The notes: generated by a model not told the origin, from the sequence alone. Shown: positions 19,392 through 30,364, counted from the stretch's first letter. The stretch is DNA of 64,000 nucleotides from Pseudidiomarina indica (GCF_900104245.1 NZ_FMXN01000010.1:1-64000); one strand, 5' to 3'. Numbers and translations: made by a program.

Positions 19392-19844
19392 TTAGGCCCC
19401 AGTTAATTGCTTCTCTTTAATTTCAGCGAGGGTTTTGCAGTCGACACACATGTCAGCAGTTGGACGTGCTTCGAGTCGACGAATACCAATTTCTATCCCG
19501 CATTGCTCACAGTAACCGAAGTCATTTGCTTCAATTTGCTGGAGCGTTTTTTCAATCTTTTTGATTAGTTTGCGTTCGCGATCGCGGGTCCGCAATTCTA
19601 AACTGAACTCTTCTTCTTGCGCAGCACGATCAACCGGATCAGGGAAGTTCGCTGCTTCATCTTTCATGTGATGCACGGTTCGATCAACTTCTTCGCGAAG
19701 TTGAGCTCGCCATGCTTCAAGAATCTTACGGAAATGCGCACGTTGCGCCTCATTCATGTACTCTTCATCCGGCCCGAGCTCATAGGGCTCTAAACCAGCT
19801 TGTGCCAGAATGCCATGGGCTTTTTTCGGCTTTCCTTGAGGCAT
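19392..19844 (-). CDS. dksA: RNA polymerase-binding transcription factor DksA
   Basis: A 150-residue protein (E. coli 151) that enters the RNA polymerase secondary channel and, with ppGpp, adjusts rRNA and amino acid gene transcription. A coiled coil (about 35-105) contains a [11 protein letters not shown] tip with the key Asp residues, followed by a four-Cys zinc finger (CEQCG...CVDC) and a C-terminal helix. The ATG at 19844 follows AGGAGA; the longer frame to 19988 overlaps sfsA. It appears to have its own promoter in the sfsA gap. Confidence 0.97.
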   Translation of the reverse strand: MPQGKPKKAHGILAQAGLEPYELGPDEEYMNEAQRAHFRKILEAWRAQLREEVDRTVHHMKDEAANFPDPVDRAAQEEEFSLELRTRDRERKLIKKIEKTLQQIEANDFGYCEQCGIEIGIRRLEARPTADMCVDCKTLAEIKEKQLTGA

Positions 19845-19886
19845 TTTGGATCTCCTGTATGAGACGTTAATGTTAAAAGGTCGGTA

Positions 19887-19915
19887 CATATACCAGAAAG
19901 CAAAGGGCTTAGCAA
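19887..19915 (-). promoter_or_regulatory. Candidate extended -10 promoter for dksA
   Basis: On the minus strand TTGCTA (19915-19910) is separated by 17 bases from TATATG (19892-19887), which is preceded by TGG, an extended -10. It lies 43 bases upstream of the dksA ATG, in the short gap after sfsA. Confidence 0.5.
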
Positions 19916-19926
19916 TTGATTTAGTA

Positions 19927-20658
19927 TTATGGATTTTGCTCAATCGTGATGGGTTGATTCGATACCACGATGCTTTTGAGTGGTTCAATTGCTGAGCTAC
20001 TTAAGGTACAGCTTAATGCATAAAATTCAACCCCAGCAGCAGCGGCTTGAATGCACTGGGTCGCATAAGCAGGGTGGATATGGTGGGCGGCACTGACAAT
20101 TTCAATCCCTGTGTGCATCACCACATATAACACCACCGCACGATGCCCATCAGCAACCATGTCTTGAAGGCTTAGCAAGTGAGCAAGCGCTCGCTCACTG
20201 ACTGTGTCGGGGAAATAACCTTGGGAGCCTTCGGCTAAGGTGACACTTTTTACTTCGATATAGGTTTCGCGTTCGTCGGCATCCAGTCCGAACCAATCGA
20301 TGCGACGGTTATCATAACCATACTTGCGCTCAGCGGTGAGTTGGGTGAGGGGAACCAATTGTGAAATCACCTGTTGTTGCAGCGCCTCTCCGGCAACTTG
20401 GTTGGCCCGCTGTGTATTCACACAGATCAGATGACCAGCTGCCGTTTCGGCGAGCTCCCAGGTGTACGGGTATTTGCGTTTTGGGTTGGGGGACTCACTT
20501 AACCATACCCGCATGCCGGGCTCCGCACACCCAGTCATTGCTCCAGTATTGGGACAATGAACTGTGATAATATCGCCATTGGGTAACTCAACATCGGCAA
20601 GGAAACGTTTGTACCGCTTTATTAACACAGCGGGCAATAAAGTCTTGTGAAACTGCAT
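19927..20658 (-). CDS. sfsA: Sugar fermentation stimulation protein SfsA
   Basis: A 243-residue protein (E. coli SfsA is 234). The N-terminal ~80 residues form an OB-like part with [12 protein letters not shown] and [11 protein letters not shown]; the rest has a nuclease-like core (EVKSVTL near 135). A DNA or maltose regulatory role was proposed for the E. coli protein; the biochemical function is unsettled. I chose the ATG at 20658 after GAGG; in-frame starts at 20670 and 20709 have worse ribosome sites. It is divergent from pepB (68 bases) and followed by dksA as in E. coli. Confidence 0.92.
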   Translation of the reverse strand: MQFHKTLLPAVLIKRYKRFLADVELPNGDIITVHCPNTGAMTGCAEPGMRVWLSESPNPKRKYPYTWELAETAAGHLICVNTQRANQVAGEALQQQVISQLVPLTQLTAERKYGYDNRRIDWFGLDADERETYIEVKSVTLAEGSQGYFPDTVSERALAHLLSLQDMVADGHRAVVLYVVMHTGIEIVSAAHHIHPAYATQCIQAAAAGVEFYALSCTLSSSAIEPLKSIVVSNQPITIEQNP

Positions 20659-20726
20659 TGTCACCCTCATATAGCTTCGATAGGATAGAATTATCAACGT
20701 CAAAACCATACTGGGAGCGTAATCGC

Positions 20727-22013
20727 ATGTCTAGCACTGTAGCTGTCTTCATTTCTACCACACCACCAACTTCAACTGCTTGGAAAGCAAGCTCTGCTGT
20801 GATTCTAGGAGATGCGGGCGCCACCATTTATGTGGGTGAGCAAGAAGCCGATAATTTGCGGAAAATTCAAAAAGCAGGGCGTCAATTGGATGCGATGGGC
20901 GTGGTTGCTGTTTCACTACAAGGCGCAGAGTGGAATTTGGAACGGCAGTGGGCCTTTGCCAAAGGCTATAGCGATACCTTATCGACCAATCGTATTCAAT
21001 GGGCCAGCGATGCTGAGCAATTAACGTCGTTACAAAGCACGGCGGCTTGGGTACGTCGTTTGATTAATCTTCCGCCCAATGAAATTTATCCTGAATCATT
21101 AGCACAACAAATTGCTGCTCAAGTACAGCAAGTGGGTGGTGCTGCAGTGACCGTGACCACCCTGGTGGGCGACGAATTGTTGGCACAGGGCTGGAACGGT
21201 ATTCATACCGTGGGGCGCGCGAGCAAACGGCCACCGGTGATGGCGGTGATTGATTACAATCCGAGCCAACAAGTCGATGCACCGATTGATGCCGTATTGG
21301 TTGGCAAAGGCATCACCTTTGATAGCGGTGGTTACAGCATTAAAAGCAGCGAAGGCATGGTCACCATGAAATGTGACATGGGAGGCGCTGCTACGCTTGC
21401 GGGTGCTTTGGTGCATGCCATTGAGCAAGGGTTACAAAAGCGCGTTCAGCTGGTGATCTGTAGTGCTGAAAACTTAATTGATGGCAATGCCTATAAACTA
21501 GGCGATATTATTACCTACAAAAATGGCACCACGGTTGAAATTGTTAACACGGATGCGGAAGGACGCTTAGTCCTAGCTGACGGCCTGCTGTATGCAGGTG
21601 AAACCAAGGCTCCTTTAGTCATTGATGCCGCTACCTTAACCGGCGCCGCACAAGTTGCAGTGGGCACTGACTACAATGCATTATTTAGCGTTGATGATGC
21701 CTTAGCAGAACAAACCTTGCAGACGGCAGCACAGCAGCACGAGTTGTTGTGGCGTTTACCGCTGAATACGTGGCACCAAGAAAATTGCCCATCGGCAGTC
21801 GCTGATACGGCCAACAGCCGTCCACAGAAAGGAGGCGGTTCGGGTGGCGCGAGTAATGCGGCTGGCTTTTTATTACGCTTTGCTCCGAACCAAGGGCAAG
21901 GTTGGTTACACTTCGATATCGCGGGTGCTTACCATAATAGCGGCACCTCCATGTGGGCAACCGGTGCAACCGCTCTAGGCTTCCGTACCATTGCGGCGAC
22001 CTTGTTGAAGTAA
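20727..22013 (+). CDS. pepB: Aminopeptidase B (M17 family)
   Basis: A 428-residue leucyl-aminopeptidase-family enzyme (E. coli PepB 427) degrading peptides in the cytoplasm. The two-metal site is visible: K194, D199, D217, and NTDAEGRLVLADGL with D276, E278 and R280. MKCDMGGAA around 214-222 is also typical. The start at 20727 is preceded by GGAG; the longer frame to 20658 would overlap the sfsA start and adds residues outside the family. hrpB follows after three bases. Confidence 0.92.
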   Translation: MSSTVAVFISTTPPTSTAWKASSAVILGDAGATIYVGEQEADNLRKIQKAGRQLDAMGVVAVSLQGAEWNLERQWAFAKGYSDTLSTNRIQWASDAEQLTSLQSTAAWVRRLINLPPNEIYPESLAQQIAAQVQQVGGAAVTVTTLVGDELLAQGWNGIHTVGRASKRPPVMAVIDYNPSQQVDAPIDAVLVGKGITFDSGGYSIKSSEGMVTMKCDMGGAATLAGALVHAIEQGLQKRVQLVICSAENLIDGNAYKLGDIITYKNGTTVEIVNTDAEGRLVLADGLLYAGETKAPLVIDAATLTGAAQVAVGTDYNALFSVDDALAEQTLQTAAQQHELLWRLPLNTWHQENCPSAVADTANSRPQKGGGSGGASNAAGFLLRFAPNQGQGWLHFDIAGAYHNSGTSMWATGATALGFRTIAATLLK

Positions 22014-22016
22014 TTC

Positions 22017-24461
22017 ATGGCGACACCACAGGCGCTTCCAGTTACCGCGCTGATTGATGATGTTTTGCGGTTACTACCGAGTGCGCCTGTGGTGTTAGAA
22101 GCACCTCCAGGCGCCGGTAAGTCAACCGCGCTGCCGTTAGCATTATTACACGCACCGCAGTTTGCGGAACGGCAAATCTACTTACTCCAGCCGCGTCGAA
22201 TCGCGGCGCTTTCCATTGCGCAATATTTGGCCGAACAATTGGGTGAGGCTGTTGGTGAAACGGTCGGCTACCATATTCGTGGCGAGGCCAAGTTTTCCGC
22301 ACGAACACGCCTCCTGATCCTCACCGAAGGCATGTTCACGCAATACATTCAACGCGATCCGGAATTAGCACAGGTCGGCTGCGTTATTTTTGATGAGTTT
22401 CATGAACGCCACTTGGCTACCGACTTAGGGTTAGCCATGGCTTTAGAGTGTGCTGGGTTACGTGATGATTTAGCCCTGCTCGTGATGTCAGCTACGTTGC
22501 CCGCCGATACGATTGCGGCTTGGTTAGGCACTGCTCACGTCCTTAAAACAGCTGGCCGACAGTATCCCATTGAGGTTCATTATCGCCCTCCCACAGCAAC
22601 TCAGTCGTGGCTGGCTGCAATCCCTGCGGTAATTCAAGAAGCCATGCAGGTAGCTGAACACGGAGTGTTGGTCTTTGTGCCAGGGCGTCGGGAAATCGAG
22701 ATTTTGTCTGAGCGTTTTGCGGGAACGCCGGGTTGGGATGTGATGCCATTGCATCGCCAGGTGCCGTTGGCAACCCAGCGGCGCGCGCTAAAGCTGGAGA
22801 CGCAACATCAGCGCCGTTTGGTGATAGCGACCAACATTGCGGAAACCAGTATGACCATTGCCGGCATTGACGTGGTGGTTGATAGCGGGCGTGAGCGGCA
22901 GGCGTTATTTTATCCGCAACATGGGGTGACCAAGTTGGTGACCCGTCGTATCAGTTTAGCCTCCGCCACTCAGCGTGCGGGGCGTGCGGGTCGCCTGCGC
23001 CCCGGCCAATGTTTTAAACTTTGGGGGAAAGCAGACGAGCACGGCATGCGGCAGTACCAACCTGCTGAAATCGAGACAGCGGATTTAACCGGATTTCTGT
23101 TGGAATGTTTACGCTGGGGTGCCCCTCCAAGTCAGCTCCAATTTTTGACGCCTCCTAATTCTGGTTACTTGGAACAAGCGGAGCAGCTGCTGGAGCAACT
23201 CGGCTGCTATGGGGTGGCGGGTGGCTTGTCATCTTTAGGGCGACAAATTGCAGCGTTAGGGACGGACCCGCGTTGGGCAACCATCCTGATTCACGCACAA
23301 CAGGAGTCGCCACAGCACGCAGCAACGGCAGCGTGGTTGGTTGCACAATTGGAATACCAAGTAGCCCCTCAGCATTTTCCGCTGGCACCGCGCCAATTGA
23401 CTGAACCCATGCAGCGACGCTATCGACATTGGCGGCAACAGCTAGGTATTCAGCCGCAAACCGAACCCAATGACGCGTTGATCACGTCGGTATTATTGTG
23501 GGGGTGTGGTGATCGCATTGCGCAGCGACGAGGTGCCACCGACCGTTATTTATTGAGTAACGGTGCGGGTGCCATGTTCCATGAGAGCGATTTAAGAGCT
23601 CGGGAGCCTTGGTTGTTGGTACTGGATATGATGCTTTCAGAGCACCATCGGGATGCTGTCATTCAGCTGGCGTGGTCACTTAGTGAGGCCGATTTAGAGC
23701 ACCCCGCAGTGCCTCGCGAGCAACAGTTGCAAGTACGTTGGCACGGCCCGCAACAACGTTTGCGAGCCGTGGCAGAGGAACGCATCGGTGCCATTGTGGT
23801 GCGGGAGCGGCAGCATACTGACGCGATTGACGATGCCACCCGAGCGCGTGCGCTGACTCGTTATTTGCAAGAGCAATTGCAGCAACACGGCTGGCAGGCA
23901 TTGCAATTACCCCCGTTTACCCAGCAATGGCTGGCGCGCATGGCGTTATTTGAGCAAGTGCTGGCGCCTGCGGATTGGCCGTCGTTTGCCTTACCAGAGC
24001 TGATTGATCAATTGGCTGATTGGGCGGCGCCTTATTGGCAACACATTGATAGCCTTGTACAACTGCAAACGTGGGACCCGTTGACGGCGCTGCAGGCACG
24101 CTTGACCTATCAGCAATTACAGGAATTTGAGTCGGCGTGTCCGACATCCTATCAGGTGCCAAGTGGACGCACGTTGAAGATTGATTACACCCATCAACCG
24201 CCCATTGTGGCAGCCAAGTTACAAGAGTTATTTGGAACTCCTGTTACTCCTAGCGTTTGCGCGGGTAAAATAAATCTTACCTTAGATTTACTTTCCCCAG
24301 CAGGTCGGTTGTTGCAACGCACCGCTGATTTAGCTAGCTTTTGGCAAACCGCCTATCCGGCAGTACAAAAAGAAATGAAAGGACGGTATCCCAAACATCC
24401 GTGGCCTGATGATCCTCTGCAAGCAGAAGCAACGATTAAAGTGAAGAGACAACGACAATGA
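22017..24461 (+). CDS. hrpB: ATP-dependent helicase HrpB
   Basis: An 814-residue DEAH-family RNA helicase. Walker A PPGAGKST is at 30-37, the motif II variant is DEFH in DEFHERHL, motif III SATL, and motif VI QRAGRAGR. HA2/OB and C-terminal HrpB domains complete it, with the usual ~810-residue length. Cellular substrate unknown in any species. It overlaps mrcB by four bases, the hrpB-mrcB order being shared with E. coli. Confidence 0.95.
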   Translation: MATPQALPVTALIDDVLRLLPSAPVVLEAPPGAGKSTALPLALLHAPQFAERQIYLLQPRRIAALSIAQYLAEQLGEAVGETVGYHIRGEAKFSARTRLLILTEGMFTQYIQRDPELAQVGCVIFDEFHERHLATDLGLAMALECAGLRDDLALLVMSATLPADTIAAWLGTAHVLKTAGRQYPIEVHYRPPTATQSWLAAIPAVIQEAMQVAEHGVLVFVPGRREIEILSERFAGTPGWDVMPLHRQVPLATQRRALKLETQHQRRLVIATNIAETSMTIAGIDVVVDSGRERQALFYPQHGVTKLVTRRISLASATQRAGRAGRLRPGQCFKLWGKADEHGMRQYQPAEIETADLTGFLLECLRWGAPPSQLQFLTPPNSGYLEQAEQLLEQLGCYGVAGGLSSLGRQIAALGTDPRWATILIHAQQESPQHAATAAWLVAQLEYQVAPQHFPLAPRQLTEPMQRRYRHWRQQLGIQPQTEPNDALITSVLLWGCGDRIAQRRGATDRYLLSNGAGAMFHESDLRAREPWLLVLDMMLSEHHRDAVIQLAWSLSEADLEHPAVPREQQLQVRWHGPQQRLRAVAEERIGAIVVRERQHTDAIDDATRARALTRYLQEQLQQHGWQALQLPPFTQQWLARMALFEQVLAPADWPSFALPELIDQLADWAAPYWQHIDSLVQLQTWDPLTALQARLTYQQLQEFESACPTSYQVPSGRTLKIDYTHQPPIVAAKLQELFGTPVTPSVCAGKINLTLDLLSPAGRLLQRTADLASFWQTAYPAVQKEMKGRYPKHPWPDDPLQAEATIKVKRQRQ

Positions 24462-26746
24462 CCCGAAAGAAAAAACGCCCGCAGCAATCCACATCCTGGT
24501 TGCGTCGATTGGTGGTGTTGGGCTTAAAGCTTGCCGTGGTGGGGGCAGTGATTCTGCTGGGTTATCTCATTTATTTAGATGCTAGTTTAACGCAGCGTTT
24601 TAGCACTGAACGCCATGAGGCCCCTGCATTAGTGTATGGTCGTAGCTTAACCTTAGCGCCGCAAGCACCGATCACGCGAACCGAGGTGATAGCTGAGTTG
24701 CAGCGGTTAAATTATGAACAGACGCAGCAGGTAACGGATACCGGGCAATATCGATTGACCCAGTATGGGCTTGAAATTTATCGTCGCCCCTTTGATTTTG
24801 CAGATGGGCCGCAAATGGCCCAGCGCTTCCAAGTGAATTTTGCCGGAGAACGAATCCAGTCGCTGCAAAGCTTACCCAACAGCCGTTCCTTGGAACGCGT
24901 ACAACTAGAGCCTCCCTACATTGGTCGGTTGGCCGGGGGGAGTGAAGAAAATCGGTTGTTGGTGGGGTTAGAACGGGTCCCAAGCTTACTCATCGAAACT
25001 CTTCTATTGGTTGAAGATCGGGATTTTTATCATCACTGGGGCATTTCTTTTACTTCCATTGCGCGTGCTGCGGTCGCCAATATTGTGGCAATGCGAACCG
25101 TGCAAGGGGGGAGTACGCTGACACAACAGTTGGTCAAAAACTTATATCTGACTCGCGAGCGTACGCTGTGGCGGAAAGCGAACGAGGCCTTGATGGCGTT
25201 GGTGCTGGACTACCGCTTTAGCAAAAACGAAATTCTAGAAACCTACTTGAACGAAGTTTATTTTGGTCAAGATCACGGCTCTGCGGTGCATGGCATTGGC
25301 CTTGCCAGCCGCCTGTATTTTGGCAAACAAGTGGAAGAACTCGACCCTGCGGACATTGCGTTGTTAGTGGGGGTAATTAAAGGGCCCTCCTATTACGACC
25401 CGCGGCGTTATCCTGAACGTGCGCAGCAACGGCGAGATTTAATTCTCCAGCTGATGTTCAATGATCATTTAATCAGCCAAGCCGATTATGTCCGTAGTGT
25501 GAACCAACCGATTATTCCACCGGGTTCTGGGCGGTTGGTAACCGCTAACTTACCGCACTATATGGAACTGGTGAAATACGAGTTGGGGCAATTGCGTTTG
25601 CCCGATGACTGGCAGTATGAAGGGCTAAGAATTTTCACCTATTTTGATCCGGCGGCGCAGTTGGCTGCCGAACAAGCGGTGCAACAACAGTTACCGCAAA
25701 TTAGCCAAGACAATGAGTTGCAAGTAGCTGTGGTGGTGGCCAATCACCAGCAGGCAGGCGTTGCTGCCGTGGTGGGTGACCGTAATCCACGGCGCGTTGG
25801 CTTTAACCGTGCCGTGGCAGCGATACGTCCGGTGGGGTCACTGATTAAACCACTGATTTATGCAGAGGCATTTCAGCAACCAGGAACCTTGGAACTCGGC
25901 TCCATGGTACACGATGAACCCTTGCTACTGCAGCGCCAAGGGCAACCCGATTGGGAGCCGCAAAACTATGATCGTGAGTTCAACGGCCCGATGTTGGCCT
26001 ACGATGCCTTGGTGCAATCACGCAACTTACCTGCTGTGCGAGTTGGTTTAGAGGTTGGAGTGGAACGGCTCAGCGCGGTGTTGCAGCAAAGTGGTGTGGA
26101 TTCCCCCATCCCGCAAGTGCCAGCTATTACGTTAGGCGCGGTGGCGCTGTCGCCATTGGTGGTGACAGAAGTGTATAGCATGCTCGCGCAACAAGGGGTG
26201 CACCGTCCGTTACAAAGTATTCAAGCAGTGACCAACCATGAGGGCATTGGTATTTATCAGCGGCCGCCTGTTGCGGGGCAGCGGGTGTTTGATGAAGCAG
26301 CCGGGTTTTTAATCAACTTTGGGTTGCGCGGGGTGGTAAATGAAGGTACCGGCCGGGGGCTGGTTGAGTCATTTGGGCTGAATAAACTTGCCGGTAAAAG
26401 TGGCACCACCAATGACTATCGCGATAGCTGGTTTGTGGCCTATGATCACCAGCATGTCACCACGGTGTGGTTGGGGCGCGATGACAATCAGCCGATTTAT
26501 TTAACCGGCAGTCGGGGCGCGTTACGGGTGGCGCAGCAAGTGCTCACCGCCATGCCGTTGCATCCATTGCAATTGAGTGCCCCAGCAACCATCACCGCCG
26601 GTGGGTTCCATCCGGAGTTGGGTATTCGCATTCCCACTCATTGTGAGCATGCGCGGTTGTTTCCTGCGGTCCATAAAAAATTACCCGAGAACCTGGGGTG
26701 CTCGGGTAATATTGAAGAAAAATCTTGGTGGCAGCGGTTATTTTAA
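24458..26746 (+). CDS. mrcB: Penicillin-binding protein 1B
   Basis: A 762-residue bifunctional murein synthase anchored in the inner membrane. It has a basic cytoplasmic tail, one helix (about 18-40), a UB2H-like region that binds the lipoprotein activator LpoB, a GT51 glycosyltransferase with catalytic E186 (LLVEDRDF) and [12 protein letters not shown], and a transpeptidase with SLIK (Ser461, Lys464), SRN near 519 and KSGT near 647. Its 3' end overlaps the convergent hemL by nine bases and hosts the probable hemL terminator. Confidence 0.95.
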   Translation: MTRKKKRPQQSTSWLRRLVVLGLKLAVVGAVILLGYLIYLDASLTQRFSTERHEAPALVYGRSLTLAPQAPITRTEVIAELQRLNYEQTQQVTDTGQYRLTQYGLEIYRRPFDFADGPQMAQRFQVNFAGERIQSLQSLPNSRSLERVQLEPPYIGRLAGGSEENRLLVGLERVPSLLIETLLLVEDRDFYHHWGISFTSIARAAVANIVAMRTVQGGSTLTQQLVKNLYLTRERTLWRKANEALMALVLDYRFSKNEILETYLNEVYFGQDHGSAVHGIGLASRLYFGKQVEELDPADIALLVGVIKGPSYYDPRRYPERAQQRRDLILQLMFNDHLISQADYVRSVNQPIIPPGSGRLVTANLPHYMELVKYELGQLRLPDDWQYEGLRIFTYFDPAAQLAAEQAVQQQLPQISQDNELQVAVVVANHQQAGVAAVVGDRNPRRVGFNRAVAAIRPVGSLIKPLIYAEAFQQPGTLELGSMVHDEPLLLQRQGQPDWEPQNYDREFNGPMLAYDALVQSRNLPAVRVGLEVGVERLSAVLQQSGVDSPIPQVPAITLGAVALSPLVVTEVYSMLAQQGVHRPLQSIQAVTNHEGIGIYQRPPVAGQRVFDEAAGFLINFGLRGVVNEGTGRGLVESFGLNKLAGKSGTTNDYRDSWFVAYDHQHVTTVWLGRDDNQPIYLTGSRGALRVAQQVLTAMPLHPLQLSAPATITAGGFHPELGIRIPTHCEHARLFPAVHKKLPENLGCSGNIEEKSWWQRLF
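26674..26709 (-). terminator. Probable hemL terminator inside the mrcB coding sequence
   Basis: Read on the minus strand, a 9-bp perfect stem (TTACCCGAG / CTCGGGTAA, loop 11) is followed by TTTTTT. It starts 28 bases beyond the hemL stop at 26738, and every base is also mrcB coding sequence. Confidence 0.75.
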
Positions 26747-28021
26747 CGCGGCAAATGCGACTTCTGCTGCGGCCAAGGTTGCGTCGATATCGGCGTCGGT
26801 GTGAGCGGCTGACATAAAGCCCGCTTCAAATGCTGAAGGTGCTAAGTACACCCCTTGCTCTAGCATGCTGTGATAGAACTTCCGGAAATGTTCTAAATTG
26901 CACTGGGTTGCTTGGGCATAGGTGGTCACTTCACTGGCGGTAGTAAAGAAGAAACCAAACATCGAACCCGCGCGGTTCGTGGTGAAAGGAATTCCTGCTG
27001 CATCGGCACGTTGTTGCATGCCATCAACCAGCTTATCCACCTTGGCGTATAAGGCAGGGTAGAGTTGCTCATCGTCGAGTTGGGTTAAAGCTGCTAATCC
27101 AGCAGCCATGGCCACTGGGTTGCCTGACAAGGTGCCTGCTTGGTACACCGGCCCGATAGGGGCAATGAAATCCATGATTTCACGTTTGCCACCGAAAGCA
27201 CCAACCGGCATGCCACCACCAATCACTTTCCCTAAAGTGGTCAAATCTGGAGTGATTTGATAACGCTCTTGTGCGCCACCACGGGCGACCCGGAAACCGG
27301 TCATGACCTCGTCAAAAATTAACACACTGCCGTAGCGGTCACAGACCTCGCGAAGCCCTTCCAAGAAGCCCGGAACAGGGGGAATACAGTTCATATTGCC
27401 GGCCACAGGTTCAACGATGATGGCAGCGATTTGATCACCGACTTCAGTAAACACCTGTTCGACTGACGCGAGGTCGTTATAGGTGACGGTTAATGTGTGT
27501 TTAGCGAAGTCTTCTGGAATTCCTGGTGAGTTTGGAACGCCCAGGGTGAGGGCGCCTGAACCTGCTTTAACAAGCAAAGCATCGGCGTGTCCGTGGTAGC
27601 AGCCTTCAAACTTGAGGATTTTGTCTCGTCCCGTGAAACCACGCGCTAAGCGGATAGCGGTCATGGTGGCTTCCGTTCCTGAGTTCACCATGCGAACTTT
27701 CTCAATAGACGGCACCAAGGCTTTAATTTTTTCTGCCATGGTGACTTCGTTCGCTGTTGGCGTACCAAAGCTGAGCCCACGATCAACGGCTTGATGGGTC
27801 GCCTCACGGATCGCTGGATGGTTGTGGCCTAAAATCATGGGGCCCCACGAGCCAACGTAATCGATGTAACGTTTACCATCGGCGTCATACATGTAAGCAC
27901 CGTCGGCACGCTCAATAAATACCGGTGAACCGCCAACGCCATTAAAAGCGCGTACAGGCGAGTTGACGCCCCCAGGAATACTTTGCTGGGCTTGTTTAAA
28001 TAACTCATCAGAACGTGACAT
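26738..28021 (-). CDS. hemL: Glutamate-1-semialdehyde 2,1-aminomutase
   Basis: A 427-residue PLP enzyme making 5-aminolevulinate in the C5 heme pathway. The PLP lysine is in [18 protein letters not shown] near residue 265; [15 protein letters not shown] and [10 protein letters not shown] are typical. Length equals the family norm (426). It is 27 bases downstream of pyrB and ends within mrcB. hemJ, two genes upstream on the same strand, belongs to the same pathway. Confidence 0.96.
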   Translation of the reverse strand: MSRSDELFKQAQQSIPGGVNSPVRAFNGVGGSPVFIERADGAYMYDADGKRYIDYVGSWGPMILGHNHPAIREATHQAVDRGLSFGTPTANEVTMAEKIKALVPSIEKVRMVNSGTEATMTAIRLARGFTGRDKILKFEGCYHGHADALLVKAGSGALTLGVPNSPGIPEDFAKHTLTVTYNDLASVEQVFTEVGDQIAAIIVEPVAGNMNCIPPVPGFLEGLREVCDRYGSVLIFDEVMTGFRVARGGAQERYQITPDLTTLGKVIGGGMPVGAFGGKREIMDFIAPIGPVYQAGTLSGNPVAMAAGLAALTQLDDEQLYPALYAKVDKLVDGMQQRADAAGIPFTTNRAGSMFGFFFTTASEVTTYAQATQCNLEHFRKFYHSMLEQGVYLAPSAFEAGFMSAAHTDADIDATLAAAEVAFAALK

Positions 28022-28048
28022 TCATTTCCTCATCATCGTTAAAAGGGA

Positions 28049-29065
28049 TTAATAACTGTGACGCTTTTCGCTGTACCAGTTGACGTCGCACTCATACTTT
28101 TCAATGAGATCAGCCACTCCTAAAGTGAGTGCAAATAAAGCCATGCGAATCAGGACACCATTATCAGCTTGACGGAAAATGGCCAAATTAGGATTTTGGT
28201 TTAAATCATTATCCAACTCATTTGCTTCTGCACGGGAATCGCGCGGCAATGGGTGCATAATCACGGTATTAGGCTTGTAGTGCTTGGTATAAATTTCACT
28301 ATTTAAGCGGAACTTGCCCCGATATAAATCTGCTTCTTGTGGGGTGGTGAAACGCTCTTGTTGAATCCGTGTTTGGTACACAATATCGGCGTCTAATAAC
28401 CCTGCAACTTGGTCAGTAATGGTAATTTGATGGTTGCCGCGCACCAGCTCGTCGATAATGGCATCTGGCATGGCCAATTCTTTCGGTGAAATCAGCGTAA
28501 ACCGGATATTTTTATACATGGCCAGCAAGCGTGAAAGTGAATGGACCGTACGGCCAAACTTCAAATCACCAATCATGCAAATATGCATGCCATTAATATC
28601 GTGTCCATGATGCTGCAATTCTTTTTTGATGGTATACAAATCAAGCAGGGCTTGGGTGGGGTGTTCATTGGCACCATCCCCACCGTTAATGACAGGAACC
28701 CGACTGCCTTCTGCAAATTCAGCGACGGAACCTGATTTTGGGTGGCGCATGGCAATAATATCGCTATAACTGCTCAATACCCGTGCGGTGTCATAGAGTG
28801 ACTCACCCTTTGCGAGTGCGGAACTCTCCATACCGGTGGTTTCACGAACCTCTCCGCCCAATAGGTTAAAGGCGGTTCCAAAACTCACTCGAGTACGGGT
28901 AGAGGGTTCAAAAAATAAGTTCCCTAAAATAGCTCCATCCAAAACTTTCGTACGTTTTTGGCGGCGGGCGTATGGCTGCATACGGTCGGCCGTTTGAAAA
29001 ACGGTTTGGATACTATCGAGGTCGAATTGCTCTACGGAAAGGATATTAGAACCGGTAAAGTTCAT
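28049..29065 (-). CDS. pyrB: Aspartate carbamoyltransferase catalytic subunit
   Basis: A 338-residue enzyme of pyrimidine synthesis joining carbamoyl phosphate and aspartate. It has the carbamoyl-phosphate motif FEPSTRTRVSF near 50-60 and HPLPRDSRAEAN with the conserved HPLPR. It is ~27 residues longer than E. coli PyrB (311), partly by a C-terminal tail. No pyrI regulatory gene is adjacent, so allosteric control is uncertain. I prefer the ATG at 29065 (CAGGG upstream) over a GTG at 29095. Confidence 0.92.
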   Translation of the reverse strand: MNFTGSNILSVEQFDLDSIQTVFQTADRMQPYARRQKRTKVLDGAILGNLFFEPSTRTRVSFGTAFNLLGGEVRETTGMESSALAKGESLYDTARVLSSYSDIIAMRHPKSGSVAEFAEGSRVPVINGGDGANEHPTQALLDLYTIKKELQHHGHDINGMHICMIGDLKFGRTVHSLSRLLAMYKNIRFTLISPKELAMPDAIIDELVRGNHQITITDQVAGLLDADIVYQTRIQQERFTTPQEADLYRGKFRLNSEIYTKHYKPNTVIMHPLPRDSRAEANELDNDLNQNPNLAIFRQADNGVLIRMALFALTLGVADLIEKYECDVNWYSEKRHSY

Positions 29066-29144
29066 GCTGAATGGCCCTGCGGTGATTGCACACACTGGGC
29101 CAATACTTTAGCAGAAAACGGCCATAAAAAGAATGTTTTTTGGC

Positions 29145-29570
29145 TTAAAATGGTTTCACCACTGCCAAGATAATAATGGCGAAGAGTGCGAACACTGGAA
29201 CTTCATTGAAGACTCGGTAAAAGAACGGGCTCCGGATGTTCTGCTGGTTCCTAAAATCCTTGAGTAATTTAAAACAATAGCCATGGTAACCGTAGAGCAA
29301 TGCGACGATGACTAGTTTGGCATGGAGCCAAGCACTGGCTTTTATCCAAGCGCTGCCGTAGCTCCACATTAAGGCCAGGCCAAACACCAAGGTTAAGACA
29401 GCAAACGGCGTAATGAAGTACAATAAGCGACGCTCCATGATTTGGAACTGCTCGTTGATTTCACCCGTTGGGTTTTGTGCGTGGTAAACGAATAAACGTG
29501 GCAGGTAAAATATTCCGGCAAACCACGCGACCATAAAAATGATATGTAGAGCTTTGAACCAAAGAATCAT
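29145..29570 (-). CDS. hemJ: HemJ-type protoporphyrinogen oxidase
   Basis: A 141-residue membrane protein with four predicted helices, of the UPF0093/HemJ family that oxidises protoporphyrinogen IX in many bacteria lacking HemG and HemY. The LHIIFMVAWFAGIFYLPRLFVYH start with an early conserved His, and WLHAKL near 82, are typical. It is transcribed before pyrB and hemL (gaps 79 and 27 bases), so the three may share a transcript. It is divergent from the DUF6776 gene. Confidence 0.9.
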   Translation of the reverse strand: MILWFKALHIIFMVAWFAGIFYLPRLFVYHAQNPTGEINEQFQIMERRLLYFITPFAVLTLVFGLALMWSYGSAWIKASAWLHAKLVIVALLYGYHGYCFKLLKDFRNQQNIRSPFFYRVFNEVPVFALFAIIILAVVKPF

Positions 29571-29653
29571 GGCTATTCCATTTTCTAATTTAAAGTTGCG
29601 TCAGTCGATGAGCCTGCGTAGCATGGCACCAAATTTAATAGCGACAATCGGTC

Positions 29654-30364
29654 ATGAACGAAAAACAAAATATCATAACGGCGGCATTAGTCCATCGGTT
29701 TGGTGGCGGCTTGGTGATCGCTCTAGCCATTCTTGTTGGTATTTTAATCGGCTATTTAGGCGGTCACTGGCATGTGTTGCAGTTGCAGACCCAAGTGAAA
29801 GAGCAGCGCGAAACCATCGATGCCTTATATGAGCGGGCCGAAACCTACGACTATCAACAACACATCGCCATGGTTGAGTTGGGGATTGAACGCGCGGCCA
29901 GCCAAGGGTTGCAGCAAGAATTACTAATGGCCCAAGATGAAAACTTTGCCTTGCGACGTGAGTTGACGTTTTATCAGAAAATTATGGCACCCGAAATGGA
30001 AGCCAGTGGTGTGGTCATTGACTCGCTAGAAATTCAGCAAAACTTGGCTGAAGATCACTATCACTTCCGCATTGCGGTACTGCAAATGGAGCGCTTGCGA
30101 AATTTAACCAAAGGGGAAATTTCAATGCGCTTGTATGGCCGCAAAGACAATCAATTGGCCAGCTTCGACCTGCTGACTTTAGCCAATATCGATGCGAAAG
30201 ATCGCCAATTTAATATGCGTTATTTTACCGTGATGGCGGGCGACTTTATTTTACCAGCAGACTTTCTTCCTGAGCGTATTGAGGTGGAAGTGAGTGTGGC
30301 AGGAACACGACAAACCCTTACGCGAAGTTTTTTCTGGAGTCAGCTGCTCCAAGGCAATACTTGA
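29654..30364 (+). CDS. DUF6776 family membrane-anchored protein
   Basis: A 236-residue protein with one N-terminal membrane helix (about 18-40), a coiled-coil segment (about 45-110, rich in Gln/Glu), and a C-terminal beta-rich domain presumably in the periplasm. I recognise it as the DUF6776 type found upstream of erpA in marine Gammaproteobacteria, sometimes with a bactofilin gene between; none is present here. Function unknown. No strong ribosome site precedes the ATG. Confidence 0.75.
   Translation: MNEKQNIITAALVHRFGGGLVIALAILVGILIGYLGGHWHVLQLQTQVKEQRETIDALYERAETYDYQQHIAMVELGIERAASQGLQQELLMAQDENFALRRELTFYQKIMAPEMEASGVVIDSLEIQQNLAEDHYHFRIAVLQMERLRNLTKGEISMRLYGRKDNQLASFDLLTLANIDAKDRQFNMRYFTVMAGDFILPADFLPERIEVEVSVAGTRQTLTRSFFWSQLLQGNT

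Noticed and set aside
19845-19988. N-terminal extension of DksA
   Set aside because: It overlaps the end of sfsA and lies upstream of a good ribosome site (AGGAGA) and of the expected MPQGKPKK start.
20659-20726. Promoter for sfsA in the sfsA-pepB gap (TTGATA, 18 bases, TATATG)
   Set aside because: The -10 would be only ~10 bases from the ATG and the transcript would lose the ribosome site.
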